37,452 nt of DNA from JBHHZJ01 sp046758005 (GCA_046758005.1 JBHHZJ010000025.1:1-37452); one strand, 5' to 3'; numbered from the stretch's first letter, positions 7,395 through 16,362 are shown. Translations and numbers: made by a program. Notes: generated by a model not told the origin, from the sequence alone.

Positions 7395-8321
7395 TTAGAG
7401 GTTGAGGACCCGGACCGGGTGAATGTCGCCTGCCTGGTAACGCACCAGCGCCACCGGCTTGCCGCCGGAGGTGGCGTAGCCGATCACGCCATTGGCGAAT
7501 TCGCGGATACGCTCGCGGTTGACACGGGCCAGCATGGACACCGCTTGCCCGCGCCGCAGGCGGTTCGCCTCGGTCTCCGTCAAGGCCAACGCCGGGATGT
7601 CGTCCAGCGCGGTCTCGAGCGGGAGCAGGGCTCCCGAATCGGCGGCACTATGCCCCAGCGCCTCCAGGGTTTCCAGGGAAATCGCATGCGCCTCGCGGAA
7701 TGGGCCGACGGCGCTTCGGCGCAGCGCCACCACGTGCGCGCACGTGCCGAGCGCACGCCCCAGGTCGCGGGCCAGCGCGCGCATGTAGGCGCCCTTGCCG
7801 CACACGACCTCTAGGGTGGCGTGGTCGGGCTCCCCCGCCGCGACCAGCGTCAGGCGGCGGATCTCGACCTGGCGCGGCTCGAGCTCGAAGGCTTCCTGGG
7901 CGCGCGCCTTGTCGTAGGCGCGCCGGCCCGCCACCTTGATCGCGGAATAGGTCGGCGGCACCTGTGCGATCTCGCCTACGAAGCTGGGCAGGACCATGCG
8001 GATCTCCGCCTCGCTCGGCCGGCGCTCGGAACGCGCGATCACCTCGCCCTCGATGTCGTCCGTGGTCGTGGCCTCGCCCCAACGCAGGGTGAAGCGGTAG
8101 GTCTTCGGTCCCTCCATGACGTAGGACACGGTCTTGGTCGCCTCGCCCATGGCGACCGGCAGCAGCCCGGTGGCCAGCGGGTCGAGCGTGCCGCCGTGGC
8201 CGATCTTGCGCGGGTCGAAGACCCGGCGCACGCGCCCCAGCACCTGCGTCGAGGTCAGCCCGGAGGGCTTGTCGACCACGACCCAACCGTTGATCTGCCG
8301 GCCCTTGTGCCTACGCGCCAC
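7395..8321 (-). CDS. truB: tRNA pseudouridine-55 synthase TruB
   Basis: 308 residues. The N-terminus NGWVVVDKPSGLTSTQVL and the catalytic motif GHGGTLDPLATGLLPV (Asp47) are those of TruB, which makes pseudouridine 55 in the T-loop of tRNAs. Further family segments are YRFTLRWGEATTTDDIEGEV, PPTYSAIKVAGRRAYDKAR and CGKGAYMRALARDLG. The start is a GTG at 8321 that overlaps the last codons of rbfA by 11 bp, indicating translational coupling. The C-terminal part (RRGQAVSMLARV and onward) is a short PUA-like region. Confidence 0.96.
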   Translation of the reverse strand: MARRHKGRQINGWVVVDKPSGLTSTQVLGRVRRVFDPRKIGHGGTLDPLATGLLPVAMGEATKTVSYVMEGPKTYRFTLRWGEATTTDDIEGEVIARSERRPSEAEIRMVLPSFVGEIAQVPPTYSAIKVAGRRAYDKARAQEAFELEPRQVEIRRLTLVAAGEPDHATLEVVCGKGAYMRALARDLGRALGTCAHVVALRRSAVGPFREAHAISLETLEALGHSAADSGALLPLETALDDIPALALTETEANRLRRGQAVSMLARVNRERIREFANGVIGYATSGGKPVALVRYQAGDIHPVRVLNL

Positions 8322-8748
8322 CGTCGCCTCCCGGCCGCTTCGTCGGCCCGCGCCCGGGCAGGTCGCGCCGCACGCGCGGCCGCGCGAGGATCTCGTTGAT
8401 GCGTCCGGCTTCGTCGAACGAACGGTCGGCGGCGAAGGCGACGCGCGGGACGTAACGCAGCGCCATCTCGCGGGCGAGCTGGGCGCGAAAGAACCCGGCC
8501 GCTCGGTTCAGCGCCGCGACGGCCTCGTCCAATCCGCCGCCGCCCAGCGGCACGACGAAGGCGGTCGCATTCTTCAGGTCGGGGCCGACCCGCACCTCGG
8601 TCACCGTGAGCATGAGGTCCGCCAGGGCCGGATCGCGCAACTCGCCGCCGCTGAGAATGCGCGCAAGCGCATGGCGCAACTCTTCGCCGACGCGAAGCTG
8701 GCGCTGGCTGGGCTTGCGGTCCGTTCTGGCTTTGGCTGCCTGGGTCAC
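8311..8748 (-). CDS. rbfA: 30S ribosome-binding factor RbfA
   Basis: 145 residues with the RbfA type II KH-like fold: SQRQLRVGEELRHALARIL at the N-terminus, LMLTVTEVRVGPDLKNATAFV in the centre, and LRYVPRVAFAADRSFDEAGRINEIL near the end. RbfA assists late 16S maturation at the 5' end and is needed for cold adaptation. A basic, proline/glycine-rich tail (RRDLPGRGPTKRPGGDGGA) follows the domain. The start is a GTG at 8748, 27 bp after infB. It overlaps truB by 11 bp. Confidence 0.95.
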   Translation of the reverse strand: MTQAAKARTDRKPSQRQLRVGEELRHALARILSGGELRDPALADLMLTVTEVRVGPDLKNATAFVVPLGGGGLDEAVAALNRAAGFFRAQLAREMALRYVPRVAFAADRSFDEAGRINEILARPRVRRDLPGRGPTKRPGGDGGA

Positions 8749-8775
8749 GCGGCCTCGCGTGCGCGGCGCGGGCGG

Positions 8776-11352
8776 TTAGAGTTCGCGCGCCACCTCTTCG
8801 ATCTCATAGCACTCGATGCGGTCGCCGGCTTGGATGTCGCTGTAGTTGTCGAACGCCATGCCGCATTCGTAGCCCTCTTTGACCTCGCGCACCTCGTCCT
8901 TGTAGCGGCGCAACGACTTCAGCGTGCCGTCGTGGATGACCACGTCGTCCCGCACCAGGCGAACCTTAGCGCCGCGCCGGACCGAACCCTCGGTGACCAT
9001 GCAGCCGGCCACCTTGCCCACCTTGGAGATGTTGAAGACCTCGCGGATCTCGGCGTAGCCGAGAAGCCGCTCGCGCTCGGTCGGGGCCAGCAAGCCGGAC
9101 AGCGCGGCCTTCATGTCGTCGACGACGTTATAGATGATCGAGTAGTACTTGATGTCGACGTCGTCGCGCTTGGCCATCTCGCGCGCCTGCGGGTTGGCGC
9201 GCACGTTGAAGCCGATGATCGTGGCGCCGGTCGCGCGCGCCAGGGTCACGTCCGACTCGTTGATGCCGCCGACCCCGGCGTGCAGGACGTGCACCTTCGC
9301 CTCGTCGGTGCCGAGCTTCTCCAGGCTGTTGACGATGGCCTCAAGCGAGCCGTGCACGTCGGACTTGATGATCATCGGAAGCTGCGCGGCCTCGCCCTCC
9401 TGAATGCGGGTCATCATCTGTTCCAGCGTCCCACGGCCGCTGGAGGCGATCTCCTTCTCGCGCTTGACTCGCTGGCGGAACGCGGCGATCTCGCGGGCCC
9501 GGGCGTCGCTTTCCACAACCGTCAGCGTGTCGCCGGCGAGCGGCGTGCCGTTCAGCCCGAGCACTTCCACGGGCACCGAGGGACCCGCTTCCTGGACCAG
9601 CTCGCCGCGGTCGTTGACCAGCGCGCGCACACGGCCCCACTCGCTGCCCGCGACGAAGATGTCGCCGACGCGGAACGTGCCGCGCTGAACCAGTACCGTG
9701 GCCACGGGGCCGCGGCCGCGCTCGAGCCTGGACTCGATGATGGCGCCTTCGGCGTTGCGGGCGGGGTTGGCTTTGAGCTCGAGGATTTCGGCCTGGAGCA
9801 GGATCGCCTCCTCCAGCCTGGCCAGGTTGGTCTTCTCCTTGGCCGAGACCTCGACCGCCAGCACGTCGCCGCCCATCTCCTCCACCACGAGCTCGTGCTG
9901 CAGGAGCTCGTTCTTGACCCGTCCGGGATCGGCGTCCGGCCGGTCGATCTTGTTGATCGCGACGATGATCGGCGCCTTGGCCGCCTTGGCGTGATTGATG
10001 GCCTCCACCGTCTGCTCCATGATCCCGTCGTCGGCGGCGACGACCAGGACCACGATGTCGGTGACGTTGGCCCCGCGCGAGCGCATCTCCGTGAACGCCG
10101 CGTGGCCCGGCGTGTCGATGAAGGTGATCTTCTCGCCCGACGTGAGCGCCACCTGGTAAGCGCCGATGTGCTGGGTGATGCCGCCGGCCTCGTGCGCCGC
10201 CACGTCCGTCTCGCGCAGGGCGTCGAGCAGCGACGTCTTGCCGTGGTCGACGTGGCCCATCACGGTGACTACCGGCGCGCGCGGCTCGAGCGTGCCTACC
10301 GTGTCCGGAACGCCTTCCAGGCCGATTTCGACGTCGGCGGCCGACACGCGCTTGACCTTGTGGCCGAACTCCGCGACCACCAGTTCGGCGGTGTCGGCGT
10401 CGATCGCCTGATTGATCGTGGCCATGACCCCAAGCTTCATCAACGTCTTGACGACCTCGGCCCCGCGCTCCGCCATACGGTTGGCCAGCTCCTGGACCGT
10501 GATCGTCTCGGGGATCGTCACCTCGCGGATGACGCGCTGCGGGGGTTGGTGGACATGCTTGGCCGGCGCGGTGCGCAGCTTCTCGCGCTGCCGGCGCACC
10601 GAGGCGAGCGAGCGCTGCCGGCCCTCGATGCCTTCCAGCGCCTGGCTGATCGTGAGCTTGCCATGGCGGCGGCGCTGCTCGCCGACGCTGCGGCGCACCG
10701 GCGCGGGTTTGGGGCCGACCGAGGCCTTGCGCTTGGCCCGGCCCGCGTGCTCGTCCTCTTCCCCCTCTTCGCGCCGGCGCTTGGGCAGCTCGGCCACCTC
10801 GGCGGCGGGCTGCTCGCGCGCGGCCGCCGGCGTCTCCGGGCCGGCCTCAGCGGCCGGCCGCGGCGCCGTGCCGGCCGCGCCCCCGGCGTCTCCGCCGGCC
10901 AGTTCGCGCGCGGCGGCCTCCTCGACGTGCCGGCGCGCCTCCTCCTCGCGGCGGTGCCTGGCTTCCTCCTCGGCGCGCGCCCTGGCCGCGGCCTCGGCGG
11001 CACGGCGCTCCTCTTCCTCATGGCGGGAGAGCTCGAGCGCCTGGACCCGGGTCGCACGCTCCCCGGCGGTCAACTTCGGCGCCTCGGGCACGGCCTCTCG
11101 GGGCGCCTCGGCGCTGGTCGCGCGCAGCGCCCGTTCGGCGGCCTCGCGGGTCGCGGTCACCTCAGTCATGCGGCCGCCCGCGCCCGGCGCAAAGGTGCGC
11201 GAGCGCTTGACCTCCACGGTCACCGCCTTGGAGCGGCCGTGACTGAAGCTTTGCCGGACCTGGCCGGTCTCGACCGTCTTCTTCAGCTCGAGCTTACCCG
11301 GCCGGGCCAGGCTGAGCGGCCTCTTCTGCTCTTTTTCGTTGCTCGTCGTCAT
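8776..11352 (-). CDS. infB: Translation initiation factor IF-2
   Basis: 858 residues from the ATG at 11352. The N-terminal half is a charged, Ala/Glu/Arg-rich region of low complexity (about residues 90-220), as in proteobacterial IF-2. Then comes the IF2_N motif and the GTPase domain with GHVDHGKT (366-373), DTPGHA and NKID, followed by the beta-barrel and C-terminal domains that bind fMet-tRNA. The start is ambiguous: a TTG at 11385 overlaps the upstream stop as TTGA and would add 11 residues, while the ATG matches the usual short start (MTTSNEKEQKRPLSL) but is 18 bases from a GGGAGG site. The gene belongs to the nusA-infB operon. Confidence 0.97.
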   Translation of the reverse strand: MTTSNEKEQKRPLSLARPGKLELKKTVETGQVRQSFSHGRSKAVTVEVKRSRTFAPGAGGRMTEVTATREAAERALRATSAEAPREAVPEAPKLTAGERATRVQALELSRHEEEERRAAEAAARARAEEEARHRREEEARRHVEEAAARELAGGDAGGAAGTAPRPAAEAGPETPAAAREQPAAEVAELPKRRREEGEEDEHAGRAKRKASVGPKPAPVRRSVGEQRRRHGKLTISQALEGIEGRQRSLASVRRQREKLRTAPAKHVHQPPQRVIREVTIPETITVQELANRMAERGAEVVKTLMKLGVMATINQAIDADTAELVVAEFGHKVKRVSAADVEIGLEGVPDTVGTLEPRAPVVTVMGHVDHGKTSLLDALRETDVAAHEAGGITQHIGAYQVALTSGEKITFIDTPGHAAFTEMRSRGANVTDIVVLVVAADDGIMEQTVEAINHAKAAKAPIIVAINKIDRPDADPGRVKNELLQHELVVEEMGGDVLAVEVSAKEKTNLARLEEAILLQAEILELKANPARNAEGAIIESRLERGRGPVATVLVQRGTFRVGDIFVAGSEWGRVRALVNDRGELVQEAGPSVPVEVLGLNGTPLAGDTLTVVESDARAREIAAFRQRVKREKEIASSGRGTLEQMMTRIQEGEAAQLPMIIKSDVHGSLEAIVNSLEKLGTDEAKVHVLHAGVGGINESDVTLARATGATIIGFNVRANPQAREMAKRDDVDIKYYSIIYNVVDDMKAALSGLLAPTERERLLGYAEIREVFNISKVGKVAGCMVTEGSVRRGAKVRLVRDDVVIHDGTLKSLRRYKDEVREVKEGYECGMAFDNYSDIQAGDRIECYEIEEVAREL

Positions 11353-11381
11353 ATCCGAAACAGCGGTAGTCCTCCCGGCGC

Positions 11382-12041
11382 TCAAACCTCATCACTCCGC
11401 TCGGCCACGCCGCGCAACGCCGCCAGACGCGCGGCCTCCTCGCGCAGCCGCTCGGCCAAGCGGCCGGGCGCGACCGCGACGTGTACGCAAGCGCCCTCCC
11501 CCAAGGCCTGGCCCAACTGGCGCGCACTGAACAACGCGACGATCGGCAACGCCGGATCCCGTGCCCGAGCCATGACCCGCAGCTTGCGCCGACCTCCCTC
11601 GGCGCCATCCGCGGCCTGCAACACGAGGCCCACCTTGCCTTCCGCAACCCGGGCGGCGACCCGGTCGAAGCCACGCACAACCTGCCCGGCGCGCCGGGCG
11701 AGACCAAGCAGATCGATGCACCGTCGCAGCAACAGGCGCTCGACCTGCTCGGCCAAATCATCGGGCGCACGCAACGGCGCCTTCGCCGCCTTGGCGAAGA
11801 GATTACGGTCGCAGGCCGCTTGTATCATATCCCGGCCGGGCGACAACCACAAACCGCGCCCAGGCAGGCGGGCCGAGAGGTCGGGCACCACGGTTCCGTC
11901 GGGCGCCGCGACGAAGCGGATCAAGGCCGCCTTGGGACGCACGTCGCCGCTCGCGATGCAGCGCCGCCACGCGCCCGCGTCGGCGCCGCGCCGCCGCTTG
12001 GCGCGCCCCGCCACACCTGATCGGGCCGCGGCAACCGCCAT
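11382..12041 (-). CDS. YlxR/DUF448 plus L7Ae-like RNA-binding protein
   Basis: 219 residues between nusA and infB, where YlxR-type proteins are expected. Residues about 20-95 match DUF448/YlxR (RRCIASGDVRPKAALIRFVAAPDG, then RLPGRGLWLSPGRDMIQAAC). Residues about 105-205 look like an L7Ae/YlxQ kink-turn RNA-binding domain (LLGLARRAGQVVRGFDRV, then GLVLQAADGAEGGRRKL). So it fuses the two proteins that are separate in Bacillus, a form common in alphaproteobacteria. The start is an ATG at 12041 with GAGGG upstream, 9 bp after nusA. Its stop overlaps the alternative infB TTG. It is presumably a nucleoid or ribosome-associated RNA-binding factor; exact function unknown. Confidence 0.85.
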   Translation of the reverse strand: MAVAAARSGVAGRAKRRRGADAGAWRRCIASGDVRPKAALIRFVAAPDGTVVPDLSARLPGRGLWLSPGRDMIQAACDRNLFAKAAKAPLRAPDDLAEQVERLLLRRCIDLLGLARRAGQVVRGFDRVAARVAEGKVGLVLQAADGAEGGRRKLRVMARARDPALPIVALFSARQLGQALGEGACVHVAVAPGRLAERLREEAARLAALRGVAERSDEV

Positions 12042-12050
12042 GGCGCCCTC

Positions 12051-13643
12051 TTAGGCCTTCGCCGTCCCGCCGGTCTCGGCGGCCGGCTCGGCCTCCGCCG
12101 GCGCCGCGGGGCTCGCCTCTCCGGCGGGTTCGCCCTGGTCCTCGTCCTCGAACCAGTGGGCGCGCGCCGCCATGATGATGGCGTCGGCCGTCTCGCGGCT
12201 GGGGGCGATCTTGCCGAGCAGTTCGATCAGCTCGTCGCTCGCCAGATCGCCGAGATCGTCGAGTGTCTTGATACCGTTCTCGCCGAGTGTCACGAGCATT
12301 CCCGGTGTGAGACCCGACAGCGCGGCAAGCTCGTCGCTGACGCCGAGGTCGCGGCGGTGCTGCTCGTGCTGGCGGTTGATCTCCTCGAGATAGGTGCGCG
12401 CCCGTGCCCGCAGCTCCTCCGCAACCTCATCGTCGAAACCCTCGATCCCGGCCAGCTCCTCGACCGGAACGAAGGCCACCTGTTCGAGCGAGGTGAAGCC
12501 TTCTGCGACCAACAGGTGCGCGATCACGTCGTCGACGTCGAGCGCCTCGATGAACAATTGGGAACGCAAGCGCATCTCCTCCTGGCGCCGGCGCGACTCC
12601 TCCTCCTCGGTCAGGATGTCGATGTCCCAGCCCGTCAGCATGGAAGCCAGGCGCACGTTCTGGCCGCGGCGTCCGATGGCGAGCGAGAGCTGCTCGTCGG
12701 GCACGACCACCTCGATGCGGCCCTGCTCCTCGTCGAGGACGACCTTGGTCACCTCGGCCGGCGCCAGCGCGTTGACCACGAACGTGGCCGGGTCGGGCGA
12801 CCACGGGATGATGTCGATCTTCTCGCCCTGCAGCTCGCTCACCACCGCCTGGACGCGGCTGCCCCGCATGCCCACGCAAGCGCCGACCGGGTCGATCGAG
12901 GAGTCGTGCGAGATCACCGCGATCTTGGCCCGGCTGCCCGGATCGCGGGCGACCGCCTTGATCTCGATAATCCCGTCGTAGATCTCGGGCACTTCCTGGG
13001 CGAACAGCTTGGCCATGAACTGCGGGTGGCTGCGCGAGACGAAGATCTGCGGGCCGCGCTGCTCCTCGCGCACGTCGTAGATGTAGGCGCGCACGCGATC
13101 GCCCGTGCGGAAGGATTCGCGCGGCAGCGATTCGTCGCGGCGCATCATCGCCTCGGCGCGGCCGAGATCGATGGTCACGTTGCCGAACTCGTTGCGCTTG
13201 ACGATGCCGTTCACGATCTCGCTGACGCGGTCCTTGTACTCGCGGTACTGGCGCTGGCGCTCGGCCTCCCGCACCTTCTGGACGATGACCTGCTTGGCGG
13301 TCTGCGCCGCGATGCGGCCGAGCTCGATCGGCGGCAGGTCTTCGATGATGAACTGGCCGGGCTGAATCCCCGGCTCGTGCGCCTGGGCCTCGGCCACGGA
13401 AATCTGGGTGGTCTCGTTTTCGACCTCTTCCGTCACCTCGCGGTAGCGCTTGAGCCGGACCTCGCCGGTGCGACGGTCGATTTCGGCGCGGATGTCATGT
13501 TCTGCGCCGTACTTGGCGCGGCCGGCCTTGGAGATGGCCTGCTCCATCGCGAGCAGCACCTCCTCGCGTTCGATGCTCTTCTCGCGGGCCACCGCATCGG
13601 CAACCTGCAACAGCTCGGTTCTGGAAAGCGCGGTCGTGTCCAT
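12051..13643 (-). CDS. nusA: Transcription termination/antitermination factor NusA
   Basis: 530 residues. The order is an N-terminal RNA-polymerase-binding domain (about 1-125, EREEVLLAMEQAISKAGRAKYG), an S1 domain (about 130-200), two KH domains (CVGMRGSRVQAVVSEL and AIGRRGQNVRLASML), and two C-terminal acidic helix-hairpin-helix repeats. It modulates pausing, intrinsic termination and rRNA antitermination. The tail is Glu/Ala/Pro-rich. The start is the ATG at 13643 with GAGGGAGCG directly upstream; an upstream TTG at 13667 overlapping the rimP stop is less likely. NusA may act on the terminator in its own operon leader (14251-14276). Confidence 0.97.
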   Translation of the reverse strand: MDTTALSRTELLQVADAVAREKSIEREEVLLAMEQAISKAGRAKYGAEHDIRAEIDRRTGEVRLKRYREVTEEVENETTQISVAEAQAHEPGIQPGQFIIEDLPPIELGRIAAQTAKQVIVQKVREAERQRQYREYKDRVSEIVNGIVKRNEFGNVTIDLGRAEAMMRRDESLPRESFRTGDRVRAYIYDVREEQRGPQIFVSRSHPQFMAKLFAQEVPEIYDGIIEIKAVARDPGSRAKIAVISHDSSIDPVGACVGMRGSRVQAVVSELQGEKIDIIPWSPDPATFVVNALAPAEVTKVVLDEEQGRIEVVVPDEQLSLAIGRRGQNVRLASMLTGWDIDILTEEEESRRRQEEMRLRSQLFIEALDVDDVIAHLLVAEGFTSLEQVAFVPVEELAGIEGFDDEVAEELRARARTYLEEINRQHEQHRRDLGVSDELAALSGLTPGMLVTLGENGIKTLDDLGDLASDELIELLGKIAPSRETADAIIMAARAHWFEDEDQGEPAGEASPAAPAEAEPAAETGGTAKA

Positions 13644-13663
13644 CGCTCCCTCGGTTCCCTGGT

Positions 13664-14212
13664 TCAAACGTTGCGCCCGGCGCGTGCGCCCGTGATCAAT
13701 TCATCGGTCAACACGAGCTTGGCCTTGGCGATATCGGAAAACGGCAGAGTGACCTCTTCCTCCCCCGCGGCCAGCCGCACCCGATCGCCGTTCACCCCGA
13801 GCAACCGGCCGCGCCAACGGCGTCGGCCCGCGATCGGGACCGCCGTCTCGACCTTCGCTTCGAACCCGGCGAAGCGCGCGAAGTCGGCCAGCCGCGTCAG
13901 CGGCCGATCGATGCCGGGCGAGCTGACCTCAAGCTCGTAGGACCCGGCAATCGGATCTTCGACCTCGAGGATCGCCTCCACCGCCCGGCTGACCGCGACG
14001 CAGTCGTCGAGGCCCATGCCCGCGCCGTCGCGACGCTCGGCCATCACCTGAAGGCGCGCGCGCCGGTTCCCGGAGAGCAGCACGCGGACGATGTCGTAAC
14101 CCATCGCCGCGAGCGACGGTGCGATCAGACGCTCGACCTGCGCCGCCTTGCCCTCGCTCGTCTTGGCGGGCCCCGGCGTGATCGTGTCTCTGGGTCGGGT
14201 CAAGTGCCCCAT
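13664..14212 (-). CDS. rimP: Ribosome maturation factor RimP
   Basis: 182 residues. The N-terminal domain (about 20-100) contains VERLIAPSLAAMGYDIVRVLL and the RimP signature SYELEVSSPGIDRPL; the C-terminal SH3-like domain (about 105-170) contains GRLLGVNGDRVRL. RimP helps assemble the 30S head. The ATG at 14212 abuts a GGAG with no spacing, so initiation may instead use the TTG at 14203, which is 9 bases from that GGAG. It is the first gene of the rimP-nusA-infB operon and lies 38 bp after a strong intrinsic terminator, which points to attenuation in the leader. Confidence 0.95.
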   Translation of the reverse strand: MGHLTRPRDTITPGPAKTSEGKAAQVERLIAPSLAAMGYDIVRVLLSGNRRARLQVMAERRDGAGMGLDDCVAVSRAVEAILEVEDPIAGSYELEVSSPGIDRPLTRLADFARFAGFEAKVETAVPIAGRRRWRGRLLGVNGDRVRLAAGEEEVTLPFSDIAKAKLVLTDELITGARAGRNV

Positions 14213-14328
14213 CTCCGTTCCGCGGCCTGCTGGCGGCCCCGCGGCCGGCTAAAAAAAAGTGGGCCAGAGGCCCACCGTTCCGGCGACCCGACACGGTCCC
14301 GCCACGCAAAACCGCATCTTAACATTCG
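14213..14328 (-). ncRNA. rimP leader RNA (attenuator)
   Basis: The 5' leader of the rimP operon. After the presumed start near 14328 the RNA can form a first bulged stem (GGCG...ACC with GGTCGCC, about 14282-14303), then a perfect intrinsic terminator (14251-14276), and rimP begins 38 bases after the T-run. A premature terminator in front of rimP-nusA is the hallmark of the alphaproteobacterial rimP-leader RNA class. The exact family match is not checked here; the 5' boundary depends on the weak promoter at 14335-14363. Confidence 0.6.
14251..14276 (-). terminator. Intrinsic terminator before rimP
   Basis: On the minus strand GTGGGCC-TCT-GGCCCAC followed by eight T: a perfect 7-bp GC stem with a three-base loop and T-run. 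It would end transcripts coming from metK-trmB and, if the promoter at 14335-14363 is real, also work as the attenuator of the rimP operon. It is the clearest rho-independent terminator in the window. Confidence 0.9.
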
Positions 14329-14334
14329 TCGGCA

Positions 14335-14363
14335 ATCTACCGCCGGATCGCCGCGCTCCGCAA
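14335..14363 (-). promoter_or_regulatory. Candidate promoter of the rimP operon
   Basis: Minus-strand TTGCGG (14358-14363), 17-bp spacer, GTAGAT (14335-14340), located between the trmB stop and the terminator. Without a promoter here or in the 38 bp after the terminator, the whole rimP-pnp operon would depend on read-through. Both boxes are imperfect. Confidence 0.35.
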
Positions 14364-14392
14364 GGCAATTCTCCGACCGGCCGGGAACAAGC

Positions 14393-15166
14393 TCACCGGC
14401 CCCGCGGCCGGCGCCGGAACCGCAAATACATGGCCCGGCGGCCCTGGCGGCGCGCCTTCGCCTCGTAACGTGTTTGGGGCCAATCGGGCGACCGTTCGCG
14501 CCAATCCCGGGGGCCCCGGGCGAGCCACTCGAAATCCGGATGCCGAATAAAGCGCTCCAGCATCCAACTCGCGTATTCCATATCGTCGGTGGCCAGGCGC
14601 AATTCAATCCCGTCCTTCATCACACGGGCCAAGTGGTCGAGGGTCTCGCGCCGCACCAGGCGGCGCTTGTGATGGCGGGTCTTGGGCCAGGGGTCGGGGA
14701 ACAGGATGAAGGCCCGGTCGATCGAGCGGTCCGGCAGCGCCTCGAGCAGGTCGCGCCCGTCGCCTTGATATATCCGCACGTTGCCGAGCCCGGCCTCGCT
14801 GACGCGGCGCAGCAGGCGGGCGACGCCCTGGACGTAATACTCCGCGCCGATCAGGCCGACCTCCGGGTGCCGCTCGGCCTGCCAGGCCAGATGTTCGCCG
14901 CCGCCGAAGCCGATCTCCAACCACACCTCCCGCGGCCAAGCCGCCTCGGCCGACGCATCGTTTCGCGCCGGGGCGAACAGCGCCCGCGGGTCGAGTCGCG
15001 CGCCGGACGGCGGCAGGGCGACGGCGACCGTGGGCAGCAGCTCCTGCATGAGCGCCTTGAGCCCCGGGCGCAGGGCCCGGCCGCGGCGCCGGCCGTGGAG
15101 CGTGCGGCGCGGCCGTTCGGTCCGTTCGCTGGGTTCGTTCCGCCGAAAGCCGTCGCGATCGCCCAT
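14393..15166 (-). CDS. trmB: tRNA (guanine-N7-)-methyltransferase TrmB
   Basis: 257 residues from the ATG at 15166. After a basic N-terminal extension of about 45 residues (rich in Arg), the Rossmann methyltransferase core shows VWLEIGFGGGEHL (SAM-binding), IGAEYYVQGVARLL, IYQGDGRDLL and the family signature FILFPDPWPKTRHHKRRLV. TrmB makes m7G46 in tRNA variable loops from SAM. It sits 23 bp after metK, the SAM synthetase gene, so cofactor supply and use are in one operon. The frame continues open upstream across metK, but only as an out-of-frame shadow. Confidence 0.95.
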   Translation of the reverse strand: MGDRDGFRRNEPSERTERPRRTLHGRRRGRALRPGLKALMQELLPTVAVALPPSGARLDPRALFAPARNDASAEAAWPREVWLEIGFGGGEHLAWQAERHPEVGLIGAEYYVQGVARLLRRVSEAGLGNVRIYQGDGRDLLEALPDRSIDRAFILFPDPWPKTRHHKRRLVRRETLDHLARVMKDGIELRLATDDMEYASWMLERFIRHPDFEWLARGPRDWRERSPDWPQTRYEAKARRQGRRAMYLRFRRRPRGR

Positions 15167-15189
15167 GGTTCCGGGGCCGTGGCGCGCGC

Positions 15190-16362
15190 TCAGGCGTCGA
15201 AGGCCGACCTCAGATCGTTCACCAGGTCGAGCCGCTCCCAGGAGAAGCCGCCGTCCGGGTCGGGCGCGCGGCCGAAGTGTCCGTAGGCCGCGGTGCGGGC
15301 GTAGATCGGCCGGTTCAGCCCCAGGTGCTCGCGGATGCCGCGCGGGCTGAGGTCCATCAGGTCGCACAGGGTCTGGCCCAACCGGGCCTCGTCGACCGCC
15401 CCGGTCTGGTGCGTGTCGACGTAGACCGACAAGGGCTTGGCCACGCCGATGGCGTAGGACAACTGGATCGTGCAGCGCGAGGCCAGGCCCGCCGCGACCA
15501 CGTTCTTGGCCAGATAGCGGGCCGCGTAGGCGGCCGAGCGGTCCACCTTCGTCGGATCCTTGCCGGAGAAGGCGCCGCCGCCGTGGGGGGCCGCACCGCC
15601 GTAAGTGTCGACGATGATCTTGCGTCCGGTCAGTCCGGCATCGCCGTCCGGCCCGCCGATCACGAAGCGCCCGGTCGGATTGACGTAAAAGTCGATCTCC
15701 GGACACATCCACCCTTCGGGCAGCACGTTGACGACGTGGGGCCGGACGATCTCGCGCACCTCGTCCGTGTCCAGTTCGTCGCTGTGCTGGGTCGAAACGA
15801 CGACCGAAGTCGCGCGGCACGGCTTTCCGTCGATATATTCCAGGGTGACCTGGCTCTTGGCGTCCGGGCCGAGCCCCGGTTCGGCCCCGGAATGACGGGC
15901 CTCGGCGAGGGAGCGCAAGATGTTATGGGCGATAAAGATGGGGGCGGGCATCAACTGATCGGTTTCACGGCAGGCATAGCCGAACATCATCCCCTGGTCG
16001 CCGGCGCCCTCGTCCTTGTTGCCCGACGCATCCACGCCACGCGCAATGTCCGCCGACTGCTCGTGGATGTAGTTCTTGAGCACCAGCTTCTGCCAGTGGA
16101 AGCCGTCCTGCTCGTAGCCGATCTCCTTGACCGCGCGGCGCGCCACCTGCTCGATGAGCGCGGCGTCAACCTCGGCCGGTCCGCGCACCTCGCCGGCGAG
16201 CACGAGCCGGTTGGTCGTCGACAGGGTCTCGACCGCGACCCGGGCATAAGGGTCGTGCGCGAGGAAGGTATCGACGATGGCGTCGGAGATGCGGTCGCAA
16301 ACCTTGTCCGGATGTCCCTCGGACACCGATTCGCTCGTGAACAGATAGCGGCCCTTGCGCAA
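15190..16362 (-). CDS. metK: S-adenosylmethionine synthetase
   Basis: 390 residues. Family signatures include FTSESVSEGHPDKVCDRISDA-type sequence at the start, GAGDQGMMFGYA, and GGGAFSGKDPTKVDRS near residue 260. It makes SAM from methionine and ATP, and is a cytosolic tetramer. The start is a TTG at 16362 with GGGAG eight bases upstream; no ATG or GTG in frame fits. A strong promoter lies at 16500-16527. I looked for a SAM-binding riboswitch in the 230-bp leader and did not recognise one. trmB follows 23 bp later. The neighbouring PhrR-like gene and lnt upstream match the order in rhizobia. Confidence 0.97.
   Translation of the reverse strand: MRKGRYLFTSESVSEGHPDKVCDRISDAIVDTFLAHDPYARVAVETLSTTNRLVLAGEVRGPAEVDAALIEQVARRAVKEIGYEQDGFHWQKLVLKNYIHEQSADIARGVDASGNKDEGAGDQGMMFGYACRETDQLMPAPIFIAHNILRSLAEARHSGAEPGLGPDAKSQVTLEYIDGKPCRATSVVVSTQHSDELDTDEVREIVRPHVVNVLPEGWMCPEIDFYVNPTGRFVIGGPDGDAGLTGRKIIVDTYGGAAPHGGGAFSGKDPTKVDRSAAYAARYLAKNVVAAGLASRCTIQLSYAIGVAKPLSVYVDTHQTGAVDEARLGQTLCDLMDLSPRGIREHLGLNRPIYARTAAYGHFGRAPDPDGGFSWERLDLVNDLRSAFDA

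Noticed and set aside
8134..12054. A plus-strand open frame of about 1300 codons antisense to truB, rbfA, infB and the YlxR-like gene
   Set aside because: All four minus-strand genes are clear family members, and long antisense frames are expected in GC-rich DNA with G/C-biased third positions. The translation is low in complexity (Arg/Ala/Leu/His-rich) and matches no fold I know.
12156..13940. A plus-strand open frame of about 594 codons antisense to nusA and rimP
   Set aside because: Same codon-bias shadow pattern; nusA and rimP are firm.
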